Shown here one piece after another: positions 44,049 to 55,802 of a DNA stretch of 64,000 nucleotides. The notes under the pieces were generated by a model. That model ran no database searches and was not told where the DNA came from. It saw only the letters and a program-made list of their open reading frames with translations. The number at the start of each line of letters is the position of its first letter. Within the stretch, counting starts at the first letter, position 1. The stretch is from Oncomelania hupensis (taxonomy: Eukaryota > Mollusca > Gastropoda > Littorinimorpha > Pomatiopsidae). The DNA lies in contig CM072512.1 of NCBI GenBank assembly GCA_036898135.1, positions 13,721,425 to 13,785,424 on the forward strand, read 5' to 3'. The position numbers and the translations under genes are program-made.

Positions 44049-44527
44049 TCCATAGGCTCTGGAGGTTGTGTGAAGCCTCTATACCAGCTGTTTAAGTTCT
44101 TGTTCCTCTACAGCCAATCTATCAATGTCATCCACAAAACGAAGGTTGGAGATTGCTGTACCCCCTAAGCTATGCTTACTGTGATTTCGTGATCTGCAAC
44201 GGCATCTGACATGATGCTCTCTAGAAAGAGGTTGAAGAGTGTTGGAGAGAGTAGGCATCCTTGACGCACATCGATTGTTGTTCTGAACCAGCTTCCGATG
44301 GCGCTGTTATGGAGGACTGCACTGAAGGCCTTGTCATACAGGCTTTTGATGACTTCAATAATTTTAGGGGTTGATGTTGTACACTCTCATGGTTGCCCAC
44401 AGAGCTGCATGCCAGTCTCGATCAAACGCCCTCTTGAAGTATACGAACAGATGATATAGATGTTGTTGGTGCTGTAGGTATTTGTCGCAGATTATTCTGA
44501 GGTTGAAAATCTGTTCAGTGCTACTGT

Positions 44528-45105
44528 GTGCTTTGCTATTAAGCCTACTGCAGATGTGTGTTCAAAATCTTTCAAAAAACAGGAGTAAGATGAACACAAT
44601 AAAAATATTAGACTTGACTTTGAAATAGAAGACAAAAAGAACATGTTTGATGGTCATGCTTGGAAACTAAAATAGTCTTAAATAAATTAGATTACGCTCA
44701 CACTCACCTACACACACACACATACACCCATACACACACACACACCCGCTCTCTGTGACATACACACACACTCACGCTCGATCTCTTTCTCTCTCACACA
44801 AGCACACACAGCCACACACACACTTACAAAGATAATATTGGTATTGGTTTATTACCTTTCAATGTAGTTCTACGGGCCAATGTTGCTGAAAGAACAGAAC
44901 CGTAGACCTCGCTAGGGACATATTATTTTGCCGACTGTGACATTTGGGTTTTTTAACACAGAGCTTAAGCTCGGGACAATCAGCTCTGAGCTTTTTATTT
45001 TGTCCCTTGCACTTCCTGTACCGTACGGCGTTATAGCTTACCTAGGCTTACCACAGCTGACTGCTTGTATTGCATAGGTTAGTGAGTCATATTTGAGACA
45101 AATTA
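44528..45105. other. No recognisable gene; CA-rich near 44700-44825
   Basis: Short imperfect (CA)n text; no frame or repeat boundary recognised. Confidence 0.5.
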
Positions 45106-45106
<1 letters not shown>

Positions 45107-45173
<67 letters not shown>

Positions 45174-45212
45174 ACAACAACAACAACAACAACAACATCA
45201 TCATCATCATCA
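45107..45212. repeat. (ACT)n, (AAC)n, (ATC)n
   Basis: Three adjacent trinucleotide arrays. Confidence 0.95.
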
Positions 45213-45282
45213 GGATGCTATACGCACATTATTCCTTAATCAGACTCCAAAAGCGGCGATCTGTAATCAGTTTAGATCACAT

Positions 45283-45400
45283 GCGCTTGTATCAGGACAC
45301 GCGAGCGCCTATGCCTGTGACGCGTCTCCCTTTGGTTATCTATAATACCAAAGGGAGACGCGTCACAGGCATAGGCGCTCGCGTGTCCTGATACAAGCGC
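45283..45400. repeat. Perfect 54 bp inverted repeat with 10 bp loop
   Basis: Arms 45283-45336 and 45347-45400 are exact reverse complements; the loop is TATCTATAAT. A transcript would fold into a long hairpin. No flanking duplication or coding frame. Confidence 0.95.
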
Positions 45401-45535
45401 CTGTGGTTTAGATGCTGACATGTTACACACACTCCGACATACATACACAAACCAAGACAACACATTCATCATTGTTTTGATGTGAAGGCAAATCGCCATT
45501 AGAAGACGGAATGGAAATCAACATTTTATTTGTTT

Positions 45536-46424
45536 GATTTGCTAGAGTGACTGCATCCAATACCATTGTTGAATTGCTAGAGCGACTGCATCCAATACCA
45601 TTGTTGAATTGCTAGAGCGACTGCATCCAATACCACTGTTGAATTGCTAGAGTGACTGCATCCAATACCATTGTTGAATTGCTAGAGCGACTGCATCCAA
45701 TACCATTGTTGAATTGCTAGAGCGACTGCATCCAAAACCATTGTTGAATTGCTAGAGCGACTGCATCCAATACCATTGTTGAATTGCTAGAGCGACTGCA
45801 TCCAATACCATTGTTGAATTGCTAGAGCGACTGCATCCAATACCATTGTTGAATTGCTAGAGCGACTGCATCCAATACCATTGTTGAATTGCTAGAGCGA
45901 CTGCATCCAATACAATTGTTGAATTGCTAGAGCGACTGCATTTAATACCACTGTTGAATTGCTAGAGCGACTGCATCCAATACCATTGTTGAATTGCTAG
46001 AGCGACTGCATCCAATACCATTGTTGAATTGCTAGAGCGACTGCATCCAATACCATTGTTGAATTGCTAGAGCGACTGCATCCAATACCATTGTTGAATT
46101 GCTAGAGCGACTGCATCCAATACCATTGTTGAATTGCTAGAGCGACTGCATCCAATACCATTGTTGAATTGCTAGAGCGACTGCATCCAATACCATTGTT
46201 GAATTGCTAGAGCGACTGCATCCAATACCATTGTTGAATTGCTAGAGCGACTGCATCCAATACCATTGTTGAATTGCTAGAGCGACTGCATCCAATACCA
46301 TTGTTGAATTGCTAGAGCGACTGCATCCAATACAATTGTTGAATTGCTAGAGCGACTGCATTTAATACCACTGTTGAATTGCTAGAGCGACTGCATCCAA
46401 TACCATTGTTGAATTGCTAGAGCA
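45536..46424. repeat. 35 bp minisatellite, ~25 copies, with higher-order pattern
   Basis: The unit runs from GAATTGCTAGAGCGACTGCA to CCATTGTT (35 bp, e.g. 45571-45605). Most units are identical. A distinctive pair of variants (ATACAATTG followed by GCATTTAATACCACTG) occurs at ~45908 and again ~46328, exactly 420 bp or 12 units apart. Confidence 0.95.
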
Positions 46425-46645
46425 ATCAATAAATAAGGGGAACAAATTGTTCTTATCATTTTTTTAATTTTGTTTCTTTAGCCTAAATAGTCGACACCGC
46501 CTAACAAAGTGTCCCTGTGCTGAAAGTCGACTTTCACTTATTTATCAGGTTTACTTGGCCTTTTTGTACCCAGAGTTTAGATTTAATAAGAGTGAACGAA
46601 CAAAGTCTTGGTGCTACGAAATAGGGAAAAAAGCTTTAGTGAGAT

Positions 46646-47226
46646 AACATTACATTACATGATTATTGCTTTAGGTCCAGCGGAATCTTCCGAGCCAAAT
46701 CAGGACCGGACAACCCCCGATCCGCATTAAAGATCTGCTGAAACAACCCTAGTGGTAAAACTGAATGCTCCCCACCAGCCAGTCACTTTACAATAAAGGC
46801 ATCCCACGCAGGGGACGCCGAGGCTATACTCTAATTTATCGAACCCCCGTTTACAAAAACAAAATAGAATACAAACATCATAATAAATAATCAACAAAAC
46901 ACATACATATAAAATGCCTACATCGCTAAAAAATAACATCATAGGAAGCCCTAGTGACCACCTGGCAGAAAGCGTCCAGTATTCCCAAGCTGATCCAACA
47001 GACCTCACACACAAACAAGGAGTCTTGTCCCGGAAAGGTTTTCAAGAAAAAAGGTAGGTGACTGGTCTAGCAAAGAAGAAGATAGTATAGCAGATTGATA
47101 AAACAGAGCAGGAATGAGAAAGAACAAATAAGGAAGACAGCGACAGTGGGAATTTAAAGCACTCAATTTCCAGAAAGTGGGGATACTATTTATACTGAAA
47201 CCCCCGGCACCCCCCCCCACGGGGTT
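46646..47226 (-). repeat. Family R retroposon, full copy R3
   Basis: 581 bp, flanked by TTTAGTGAGAT (46635-46645) and TTTAGCGAGAT (47227-47237), an 11 bp duplication with one mismatch. Confidence 0.87.
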
Positions 47227-47237
47227 TTTAGCGAGAT

Positions 47238-48030
47238 GCCATTTGCATTTGAACTTTAGTGGATCGAGCGTGTGAGTGGGATTGATCCACGCGGCAAGAA
47301 AGGCGCTTGGGTGTGGACGATTTGGAACTTGTGTTATAGTTTTGCGTCAAGCCTTTGGATTTGGGGACTCAGGTTGTGTAATCGCATCTTTTCCATGCCA
47401 GCTTTCGAGCAGGTTGTATTTGTGTTCAGGTAAATTCATCACGAGTCGGTAAGTGGCGACGTTTTACACTCTCCATCGAGTCGAAATAATTCATTTTTCG
47501 AAGTATGAAGAAAATGATAATGTTGTAAATAACTGTGTTTATATTTCGGAATAGTTATTGTTATCAATTGTTTCAAATGTGCTGATAAATAACCGCCAAG
47601 GGAAGCAACCAACGCTTACTTGCTGTGTTAATTGTGGCTGTTAAAATTTTTTAGCGGGCAAAACAAACCAAAAACAAACAAACAAACAAACACAAACCCA
47701 TCACAAGAAACTTTTTTTTGTTCCATTAAGAGCGTTACATTCCACTGTGGTGCCCGCGCTGTGAGTAAAGCATCCCTCAAGCGTTACAAAACAACAGTGA
47801 AGAATAGTCGCAAAAATTAATTGGTGTTGTTGATATTGCACGCCTTTTTATTCAGAGAATTACGTTCGTTTTCTTAATGTGTTTTATCCATAAATATAAC
47901 AGGTTGGGGTGTATTTTGTGTGACGCTAACGTATGGGAAATAAATCGAGTGCGATTACGTCCCGTGTAATTTTGATTGAATTAGCAATTTACTAAACAGG
48001 TATCATTATACACGATTTTGAAGACGTTTA
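47238..48030. other. No recognisable gene
   Basis: AT-rich, short frames only. Confidence 0.5.
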
Positions 48031-48035
48031 CATTC

Positions 48036-49107
48036 CAGGGATGTTGCTAGGAAATTTTTTCTTCGGCGATTTGGCCGAAACAGCCGTGAAACTTTCGGCT
48101 TTTTACAGAAAGTTTAGGCTCTCTCTTCCAAAGCAGTCTCACAAGTTTTTTTTTACTAGATTCACTACGTTAACGTGCACACTCCACCTCCATATATTAA
48201 ATGTGTTCTGTGGATGCATATCTTTGTAATAAAACATACTTTTAAGAGTAGAATAAGAACATTGAAAAGAAATTTTATTTTCCTAAATTTTAGACACAAA
48301 AACAATAAAAAGTTTAGACTGTCTCTTGACAGACCACAATACTGTCAGAGTTTCTGTTTGGCCTACAGCTTTCTGGGTTTAGCCTGACGCCAGGCAGCCA
48401 AAGCTCTATTCAGGTCAATACTGCGCCCGTGCAGTTTCACCCTCATCAGCATGTCCTGATTTTCAGCATTGAGTCTGTTCCTGAGGGCTGTCAGTACCAG
48501 GTTCTGTGCTGAAAACCCTCGTTAGCATCCAGCACTGTGGACAGGGCTGGTCAGTGCAAGATGCCCAAGTTTCAGCATGTTCGGAAAGTCTTCTGAATGG
48601 AACTTCCCAATCAGGTGCCAGAGCTCAAGCATGTTATCCCGTGGGTATCTCTGAGCCACCACTACCTGCTTCAACTTCATCCACTGTACTTCTTTTTTGC
48701 CAAACGACAGTATACTTTGTCCGGCCAACAATTTCGATTTCTTTTTCGGAGGCATTTTAAAAATGATTTTTAAGCACTCTTAATGCCTGTATGAGAAAGT
48801 GACGTTTTATTTCGTACGTCACTGGCTTCAATTATTGACGTCAATTTTATCATGGACGACATCGGGCTATGACTAATACGGGTCTGTTCGCTGAGTGCAA
48901 CTTTTTCAGGAAAACAGAATTTAGTACTTATCGAATCCTCACTTAAACTGCAAGCGTACCGCACAGGAATATAGCAAACATGGACAAAACCGAGCCGATT
49001 CACCCGTGAAAACTTCGGCTCGGCGAGCCGACATGACGGACAGTTTATCGGCTTTTTTATAAAAATTTCGGCTAAAAGCCGAAGATCCGACCCAAACGAC
49101 ATCCCTG
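48036..49107 (-). mobile_element. Internally deleted hAT transposon with 5 bp target duplication
   Basis: Ends CAGGGATGTTG and, on the other strand, CAGGGATGTCG. Flanked by CATTC directly on both sides (48031-48035 and 49108-49112). Inside is a transposase remnant on the minus strand. Subterminal CTTCGGC/GCCGAA motifs recur at both ends. The 5 bp duplication differs from the usual 8 bp of hAT. Confidence 0.8.
48363..48755 (-). pseudogene. hAT transposase remnant (ZNF862-like)
   Basis: The N-terminus MPPKKKSKLLAGQSILSFGK is followed, after loss of the whole centre, by the C-terminal dimerisation region: EDFPNMLKLGHLALTSPVHSA, then, after a frameshift near 48525, GFSAQNLVLTALRNRLN and a C-terminus ending AKPRKL. 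The C-terminal block is that of hAT proteins related to vertebrate ZNF862. The catalytic core is absent, so the copy is dead. Confidence 0.75.
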
Positions 49108-49112
49108 CATTC

Positions 49113-50092
49113 AAGTAATTGTTCATGAGACGCAACCAATAAAAACAGCTATGGTTCTGAATTTTGTATTGCATGTGTGGTAAAGATTATATTTCAGCTT
49201 TCAGCTAGCTTGCAGTGGAGGGGAGATCACATCTGTATTGTGCTCGTATTAAACGCGGACCTTAGAAAAGAGCGTGATATATAATCAAGTATGCTTTGAG
49301 GTTGGGCTGCTGCTGATTATTATTATTATTCTCATCGTCGTTGTCGTCGTCATTATTTCCTGGCTCTTCGTCTCGCTTTGTTCTTCGCTTCTTCGTTCGG
49401 GCTTTTCGTGGGGTGACTAACGTCAGGGTGGTGGCACAGTGGGACTGACCAGTGCTTGTCCCTTGACTTGGACGGCGCTGGATAGTGTGGAGGTGAAGGG
49501 AGCACCACTGGAACAACTGGAAAGACTGCATATACTTCTCTCTGCGCTTTAGTCCACGGGACGTCATTTTTGTTGCTCTCAAAACACTGAGCGAATTCGA
49601 TTGCTGACTGAGCACAAATTTAGTTTTCCTTTCATTTTGTGATTGTATGAACTGACTATGTTTTTTTCGTTTTGATTTATAGGAAGACTGGGGGAGGGAA
49701 ACTATTTTTGTTATCATCATCATCAATCATAATCAATCACCATCACCATCCATCCATCATCCATCCATCCATCAACTATCATCCATACATCCATCAATCA
49801 TCCATAATTCAATCCTCAATCATCATCATCTTCTTGGCCTTGAAAAATTGTTTTGAATGATCACTGTTTTAACTTTTATTAAAAGGCGTTGTGTTGATTA
49901 GCTAAGAAGAGTAGTAGAGAAAGTGGGAAGCAAACGTGCACGCATGTTCTTGCATACAAATTCAAGTGTGAAACCAAAAGCACGTGACACGCACACGCAA
50001 GAAGTTTGTGCCTGGACTGCACTGCATTGGACTACCACGACGTCAGATTTAAAAGTTTCGCTTGATACCTATACTGTGTCATGATAGGCTCT
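49113..50092. other. No supported gene; ATC/ATCC repeats near 49705-49830
   Basis: A 154-codon minus-strand frame (49262-49726) ends in low-complexity Asp/Asn/Gln runs and has no recognisable domain; left uncalled. Confidence 0.45.
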
Positions 50093-50277
50093 GGCAGTCA
50101 CAGGCGGCGGAAGCGGGGGGGGGGGGGGGGGGCAAGGGGGTGCACTGGCCCCCTCCAGAAATATATTGGGGGGGAGGGGGGGCAAACCTATACATTTGCC
50201 CCCCCCCCCAATATTCAGCCCCTCAAAAAACATTATTTGAAGGTTAAAACCAATATATTCCCCCTTTCTCTGGACTG

Positions 50278-51269
50278 ATGCAAGTTAACAATATCTGTGC
50301 TGAGACCATTTTCAAATCACTGAAGGATTGCTTGATCAGACTTGACTTGCCAGTGCAAAACTGTAGGGGCCAGGCCTACGACGGGGCGAGTAATTTTCAG
50401 GGTCATGTGTCAGGAGTTGCAAAAAGATTCAAAGATGAGATCCTTGCTGTGACTGAAGAGTTGGCGACAGTTCTTCAAAGAAAACAAACGACTTGTGATG
50501 ATGCAGTAAACGCTGCTGACATTTGTCTGAGAACACTGGAAAGCATGCGGCATGAAGATTGTTATGAGACATTTTTTGCTGACATCACAACGAAAGCTGC
50601 AAATTTGTGTGATGAGCCCTGCGTTCCTACACAGAAGCAGCCTCCACGAAGACTGGACGATGGCTCACAGGGTCACAGCTACTCTTGTCCATCTGCTTAC
50701 TACAGACAGCAATACTGTGAGGCCATTGACAACATCAAAGAACATTTAAAGAGCCGGTTTGATCAAATAGCTCTCGACTTACCAAGGAAAATTTAAGTTC
50801 TTCTAAGTGATGGAGCAGCAGGGAAGAGACCAAAAATTCCTCAAGAAATCAAAGATACATATTCCGCTAACATCGACTTGGACAGACTCAAAACTCAGCT
50901 AGAATTCTCCCACATGCACTGGGTGACACCAGGAGGCGGCTAACTCTAGGATCACCATATTCCAAGCACTGCCGGATGAACTGAAAGCTTCTGACACTGT
51001 GCGACGGATGCTGAGTGAAGTGGATAAACTTCTCAGACTGTACTTCACCATCCCAACTGCAATAGGCAACGGCTGAACGCAGTTTTTCAGCCCAAAAGCG
51101 GGTAAAAACATACCTTCGGGCAACGATGACGCAGGAGCGTCTAAATAAATGTCTTATAATGCATGTGTTCAAAGGCAAAGTAGATCAACTAGACCTAGCG
51201 CAAACTGCTTACGAATTTATCAATACAAATGAACGCCATAAGGCATACTTTGGAAAATTAACGGTGTAA
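50278..51269 (+). pseudogene. hAT transposase remnant of the outer element
   Basis: From 50278 to 50796 is an open frame with the hAT core motif GQAYDGASNFQGHVSGVAKR, then a helical DAVNAADICLRTLESM region. A TAA at 50794 and several shifts follow. The C-terminal hATC dimerisation block is readable near 51068-51269 (TAERSFSA, RVKTYLRATMTQERLN) and ends in TAA. This group includes proteins annotated as zinc finger MYM-type 1-like. The N-terminal zinc finger and first catalytic region are absent, so it is a relic. Confidence 0.8.
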
Positions 51270-51483
51270 TTTCCCATGCCAAATGACATGCATGACTGCT
51301 GTTTTTGTTACTGTGATGGATCAACATTGTCAGGTCAGTTTCTTTCCATTTCTCTCTACCCTACCTCCCCCCCCCCCTCTCTCTCTCTCTTATATGCACA
51401 GTTGTAGAAATATATGATATCTCTTTTTTTTATCTCTCACATAGTGTCTATGAAAATAGTTCAAATTATTTGGAGTAAATGTC

Positions 51484-53021
51484 CAGGGCCGGACCCAGAA
51501 GGGTAAGGGGAGGGGGGGGGGTACCTGGGTTCTGGAACCTCCCCTCCAAATAAAAAAAAATTGAATTTTTTTAATGCAAAGAGTTTCAATTTTAAAAAAA
51601 TTGTTTTTAAACCATTGCAGTTTTTAGTCACTTTTGGTCCAACGTACAAAGAGTTATTTATAATCAATTCAACGGAAATCCATTTCAAGGGATCCGTTGA
51701 AACGTCCAAAGCGTTTTCCCGTTGAAACGACCAAGTAATCCAACCCCTAAGCCTAAATTAGTAAATGCAGCCATATTTTCTTGTTCTGGCCGCAAGCCTC
51801 TTCCAGCACCTTCACCTTGATACTGCCCTAATCCACCAAAAACGACTTTTTAGAAATATTAATTAAGATGTTAAGTTGATAATTATGACAATTCGTTGTA
51901 ACGAACATCCATTGAAACGACCATCGCTGAATCGTCCAAAAACATCGTTGAAATGGAAACCCTTGACAGTGAAGCTGCAGAAAAGGACAAAAGATGTTGT
52001 CGATGCCCACAGGGAAATCAAAGAAGTCAGTAACTGCATGTTTTCTATTAGAAGAGATGTCGACACAGCGTTCGTTGCCTGGTTTGGCGAAGTCAGCAAA
52101 ATGGCAAATGCTTTGACAACTGGTGTTATTGTTCCTCGTCAAGCGCCCCGACAGACTCTCCGTGACAACCAACCTGCGGCCACTCCAGAAGAATATTTCA
52201 AGATTTGCATTGCCATTCCTTTCTTGGAACACCTGTCAACCGAATTGGACTCGAGGTTCAAAAATGCTGGCCTAGCAGTTGATGGTCTCTGTCTGGTGCC
52301 AAGCACTTTAATAGACAACCAGGATGGTTTCATGCAGGTTCCAGAAGGGGTGAAGACACTGGCAATGTTGTGGGAGTCTGACCTACCAGACAACGCTACC
52401 CTTGATGCAGAATACCAACGGTGGGTTTGCAAATGGCGAAGTGCTGCTGAGAATGCGACAGCTATCATCCCATCCACGGCATCAGAAGCACTGAAACATT
52501 GTGACAGAGATTTTTATCCCAACCTGTTCATCATGCTAAAGCACCTTTGCACCCTGCCTGTCACTACTGCCGAGTGTGAGCGTTCAAACAGTTGCGCAAC
52601 CTGAAAAACTACCTGCGCTCTACAATGGGGCACAGAGACTCAATGGACTTGCTTTAATGAAAGTGCACAGGGATGTTGATATTGACTTCAAAGAGGCAGT
52701 GCACTGTTTTGCCAGAAGATACAATTCACAAATGGTACTAATGCCGAGAAACCTAGTGCAGCAAGACTGAATTAAATGAAAGCAGGGCGGTGATGTTCAT
52801 AAACTACAAGGTAAATCTTTATACCGTTAACGATCAACAAAAGTTAGTGAATAATAATAGTATACAAAACATCTCTGCTGATAAATAAATGTTTGTGTGT
52901 GTGTGTTTTTTTTTAAGGGAGGGGCAGAGGATAATTTTTGTACCCCAGAGTTTGTCAGTTCAATTGTTCAAAAAGCTCAAATCTGTAACCTCCCCCTCGA
53001 CTTTTCCAAGGTCCGCCCCTG
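51484..53021 (+). mobile_element. hAT transposon (inner), nested
   Basis: The ends CAGGGCCGGACC and (complement) CAGGGGCGGACC match in 11 of 12 bases. Flanked directly by ATGTC on both sides (51479-51483 and 53022-53026), again a 5 bp duplication. It sits inside the outer hAT, between that element's transposase relic and its right TIR, so it is the younger of the two. Confidence 0.72.
51876..52770 (+). pseudogene. hAT transposase C-terminal half (inner element)
   Basis: An open frame (51876-52604) runs from a helical region (VVDAHREIKEVSN) through FLEHLSTELDSRF to LPVTTAECERSNS; a frameshift near 52590 leads into the rest of hATC (RNLKNYLRSTMGHRDSM, then the DVDIDFKEAVHCFARR end, 52576-52770). 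This is the type found in proteins annotated as 52 kDa repressor of the inhibitor of the protein kinase-like. The N-terminal DNA-binding and first catalytic regions are missing. Confidence 0.82.
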
Positions 53022-53172
53022 ATGTCAGTGAATAAAATGGGTGTGTGCCCCACCCCCCCACCCCCAATCCTGAACAGCTTCCGCCGCCTGTGCAGTGTGT
53101 GGGAGAGAAGAATCAGGGTAAAGATGGAGTAATTGACCAAATGTGCTGAAAGTTAACGGTTTGGGCTGCAAT

Positions 53173-53213
53173 TACATTACATTACATGATTATTGCTTTA
53201 GGTCCAGCGGATC
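53173..53213 (-). repeat. Family R retroposon, 41 bp 3' fragment
   Basis: Only the 3' end and TAATG tail of family R, flanked by the 10 bp duplication GGGCTGCAAT (53163-53172 and 53214-53223); an extreme 5' truncation. Confidence 0.88.
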
Positions 53214-53367
53214 GGGCTGCAATAAAGCTATTGGATTGTGTGTGTTTGTGTGTGTCCACTCACAAGAAGCACATTACCACTACCGAATACAGCGAGCGCC
53301 TGGACAATACCTGGCCGAATTGGAAACGCGAGGTCAGTTTGGATGGACAACGTTGGCAAGAAGGGTT

Positions 53368-53411
53368 CACTCTCTCTCTCTCTCTTTCTCTTTCTCTCTC
53401 TCTCTCTCTCC
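53368..53411. repeat. (CT)n microsatellite
   Basis: CT array with TTTCTCTTTCT interruptions. Confidence 0.9.
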
Positions 53412-54217
53412 CATCTTATAACCCTGCCCCTACCACCTTTAAAAAAAATCAGTTTACGCCGCATTGTCAGTTTTAAGATACCCGTGGACTGAGAGAGAAA
53501 TCCGACAGTCTGGACAATTTCCAGATGGTCCTAAAAGCAACGTCGAGTGGAGAGAAGCTAGACACCCTTAAAAGTAAATGGTCCCCAGGGTTAACAGGAG
53601 GAATAGGCTTTACGTAGACCTAAGTACTTGACGTAAAGACGTTCATTTCTCTCATGGTCTCTCGTACCACTGTTCTTGCTTCAGTCCCCCTGAGCCTTGC
53701 TATTGCGCACGTGAGGGGTTCAGATCTCCTTCAGACGCTTGTTGATCAGCGAGGACAGAGGAGGAGGAGGAGGAGGATGGTTAGGGGATGAAGGGAGAGG
53801 GTGGCCTGTTGGATCAGTGGTTTTAGGTGCTGGTTGCCTATGCCCCTCTTCCCCCCCCCCCCCACCTCCTCCTCCGCAAGGGCCGAACTTATTTGACTTA
53901 CAGTAGGTACGAGATTTATTTCAGCTCACCGAAGGATTTTCTCTTCGGATTCCGGTGTCCTTCCTCCCTCTTTTCAAATTAATGGTATCGGATGATGCAA
54001 ACAAGCAAAGCAAACAATTTCCTTTCCGTTTTGTGTTAGCGATCTCCTTGACTTTACACCACATGTTTGAGTAATAAAGGTGTGCTTGTTGTGTGGGTAA
54101 ACTGTGTGTAACTGTTTGTTTAACATATGAGCGTGTGTGGTGGTACATTTCGCCGCGTTTTAACATTCATTACACATTGGGGGTAATAGCGCGTTTATAT
54201 ATATATTGCATCCAGTA

Positions 54218-54218
<1 letters not shown>
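53412..54218. other. No recognisable gene
   Basis: Contains a GA-rich patch near 53758-53780 and a C run at 53851-53863; nothing coding recognised. Confidence 0.5.
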
Positions 54219-54286
<68 letters not shown>

Positions 54287-54287
54287 A
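54218..54287. repeat. (ACT)n microsatellite
   Basis: Pure array. Confidence 0.95.
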
Positions 54288-54509
54288 CATGACGATGATG
54301 ATGATGAAGCTGATGGAGAAGAAAGAGGAGGAGAAGAAGAAGAAGAAGAACTATTGGTAGACTTTTCTAGATTGGTGTTAAATCCCTCTTCCCCATTAAT
54401 TCCATTTTGTTAGAAGGTTTATTAATTGTGATTTGATTGCTGTTGTTGTTAATTAATGTTTAATATCACCTGAATGTGTGATTAGAGAATAAATGAAATA
54501 ATGATTGAT

Positions 54510-54935
54510 TGAAGAAGAAGAAGAAGAAGAAGAAGAAGAAGAAGAAGAAGAAGAAGAAATGCATACAGAAAAAGAAGAAGAAGAAGAAAAGAAATGCATA
54601 CAGAAGAAGAAGAAGAAATAGTTAGAAGAGAAAAAGGAGGAATCAAGGAAGAAAAAGAAGAAGAAGAAAGAAAGAAAGAAAAAGAGAAACGGAGAAAGGC
54701 AGACAGAAGAAGAAGAAGAAGAAGAAGAAGAAGAAGAAGAAGAAGAAGAAGAAGAAGAAGAAGAAGAAGAAGAAGAAGAAGAAGAAGAAGAAGAAGAAGA
54801 AGAAATAGTTGGAAGAGGAAAAGGAGGAAACGAAGAAGAAGAAGAAGAAGAAGAAGAAGAAGAAGAAGAAGAAGAAGAAGAAGAAGAAGAAGAAGAAGAA
54901 GAAGAAGAAGAAGACAGCTACAGACAGACAGACAG
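54510..54935. repeat. (GAA)n arrays
   Basis: Several GAA arrays separated by GCATACAGAA and GTTGGAAGAG spacers that themselves recur. Purine-only on the plus strand for over 300 bp; able to form triplex DNA in principle. Confidence 0.95.
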
Positions 54936-55790
54936 ACAGAAGAATAAGAAATAAACTAAGGAAGGAAAGAACAAGAAAAAGAAAGAAAGAATTAGAAGAC
55001 GGAGGAAGAGGACGACGAAAAGATCAAGAAGAACAAGGACAAGAAGAGGAAAAGACGAAATAGTTGCCATTTTGTCAGCCGTTTCTACTATGTGTGAACA
55101 AAAAAAAGAAGCTGTTATTATGAAATATGGTTTTGTGTAGCAACACCACTATGGTTGTATATGTATAGTCTCTGGTTTAGCCAGGGGGGTCCTCTCTACT
55201 GACACTACCGCGCTTCCACTGCAAGGCCTGACTAAAAGCTCTCCATCACGGCCTCCAAAACACAGGAGCTCGATGCTATGAATAAATCCGTTAGTTTGAA
55301 GGGACCCACTGTGACCGCGCCCCCTGGACAAGACCTTTTAACATTCACAGTAAGTATTGCCCCACTTCCAAAAATAAGCTTACAAAAACAAAAACAAAAA
55401 AAACTCTTTCGAAGATGTAGTTTGTTTGTTGTTGTTGTTGTTGTTGTTTTTTAAAGGAATACATTGTGTGACTATTAATAGCTATATTGTGGAGCTAAAA
55501 ATAGCATCTACCAAAGCCGGTAAGAGATAGCACCCGTAAAAAAAATTGCTCGTAAGGGTTTTTGGTTTTTGTTTTAGGTTATTAAAATAGGCCCCACAAA
55601 ACCAAAGACGCATTCTTCAATCCGCGTGGGTCACTCAGCAATAGGGTCAAAGGTCACACGTCTATGGTCTCTAGTAACCGTATAATCACTCCCTATCAGA
55701 ACTGACATGTAATAACAATGTGAGTTTTAGGGTAAAACCCGTTTTTTGCTAAAAGTAAACAAAGCTTTCGAATTGGGGCCTTTTAAAGTC
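54936..55790. other. No recognisable gene
   Basis: Begins purine-rich, then unique-looking sequence with short frames only. Confidence 0.5.
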
Positions 55791-55802
55791 TTTAAAACAA
55801 CA

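Larger units (their letters stand above)
43057..44527 (-). mobile_element. RTE LINE, older 5'-truncated copy C
   Basis: Minus strand; an ATCCT-rich tail at the left, homology ending in GTTGAAAATCTGTTCAGTG (complement of QIFNL in the RT). It carries many substitutions and small indels relative to copies A and B and is split by the composite SINE at 43250-43544. The longest surviving frame is 43554-44048. Confidence 0.9.
50101..53090 (+). mobile_element. hAT transposon (outer), decayed
   Basis: Perfect 14 bp TIRs CAGGCGGCGGAAGC (50101-50114) and complement (53077-53090), followed inside by G- and C-runs that are common in this hAT group. The flanks GGCAGTCA and TGCAGTGT agree at five of eight positions; CAGT also flanks both ends if the TIR is extended by CA. 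A second hAT element (51484-53021) is nested in its 3' half. Confidence 0.78.

Noticed and set aside
45536..46424. CRISPR-like array of 35 bp repeats
   Set aside because: Units are contiguous without variable spacers; a eukaryotic minisatellite.
49262..49726. 154-codon minus-strand frame
   Set aside because: Low-complexity C-terminal half and no recognised domain; insufficient evidence for a gene.
54594..55063. Long Arg/Lys-rich frames
   Set aside because: (GAA)n arrays without stops; no domain.
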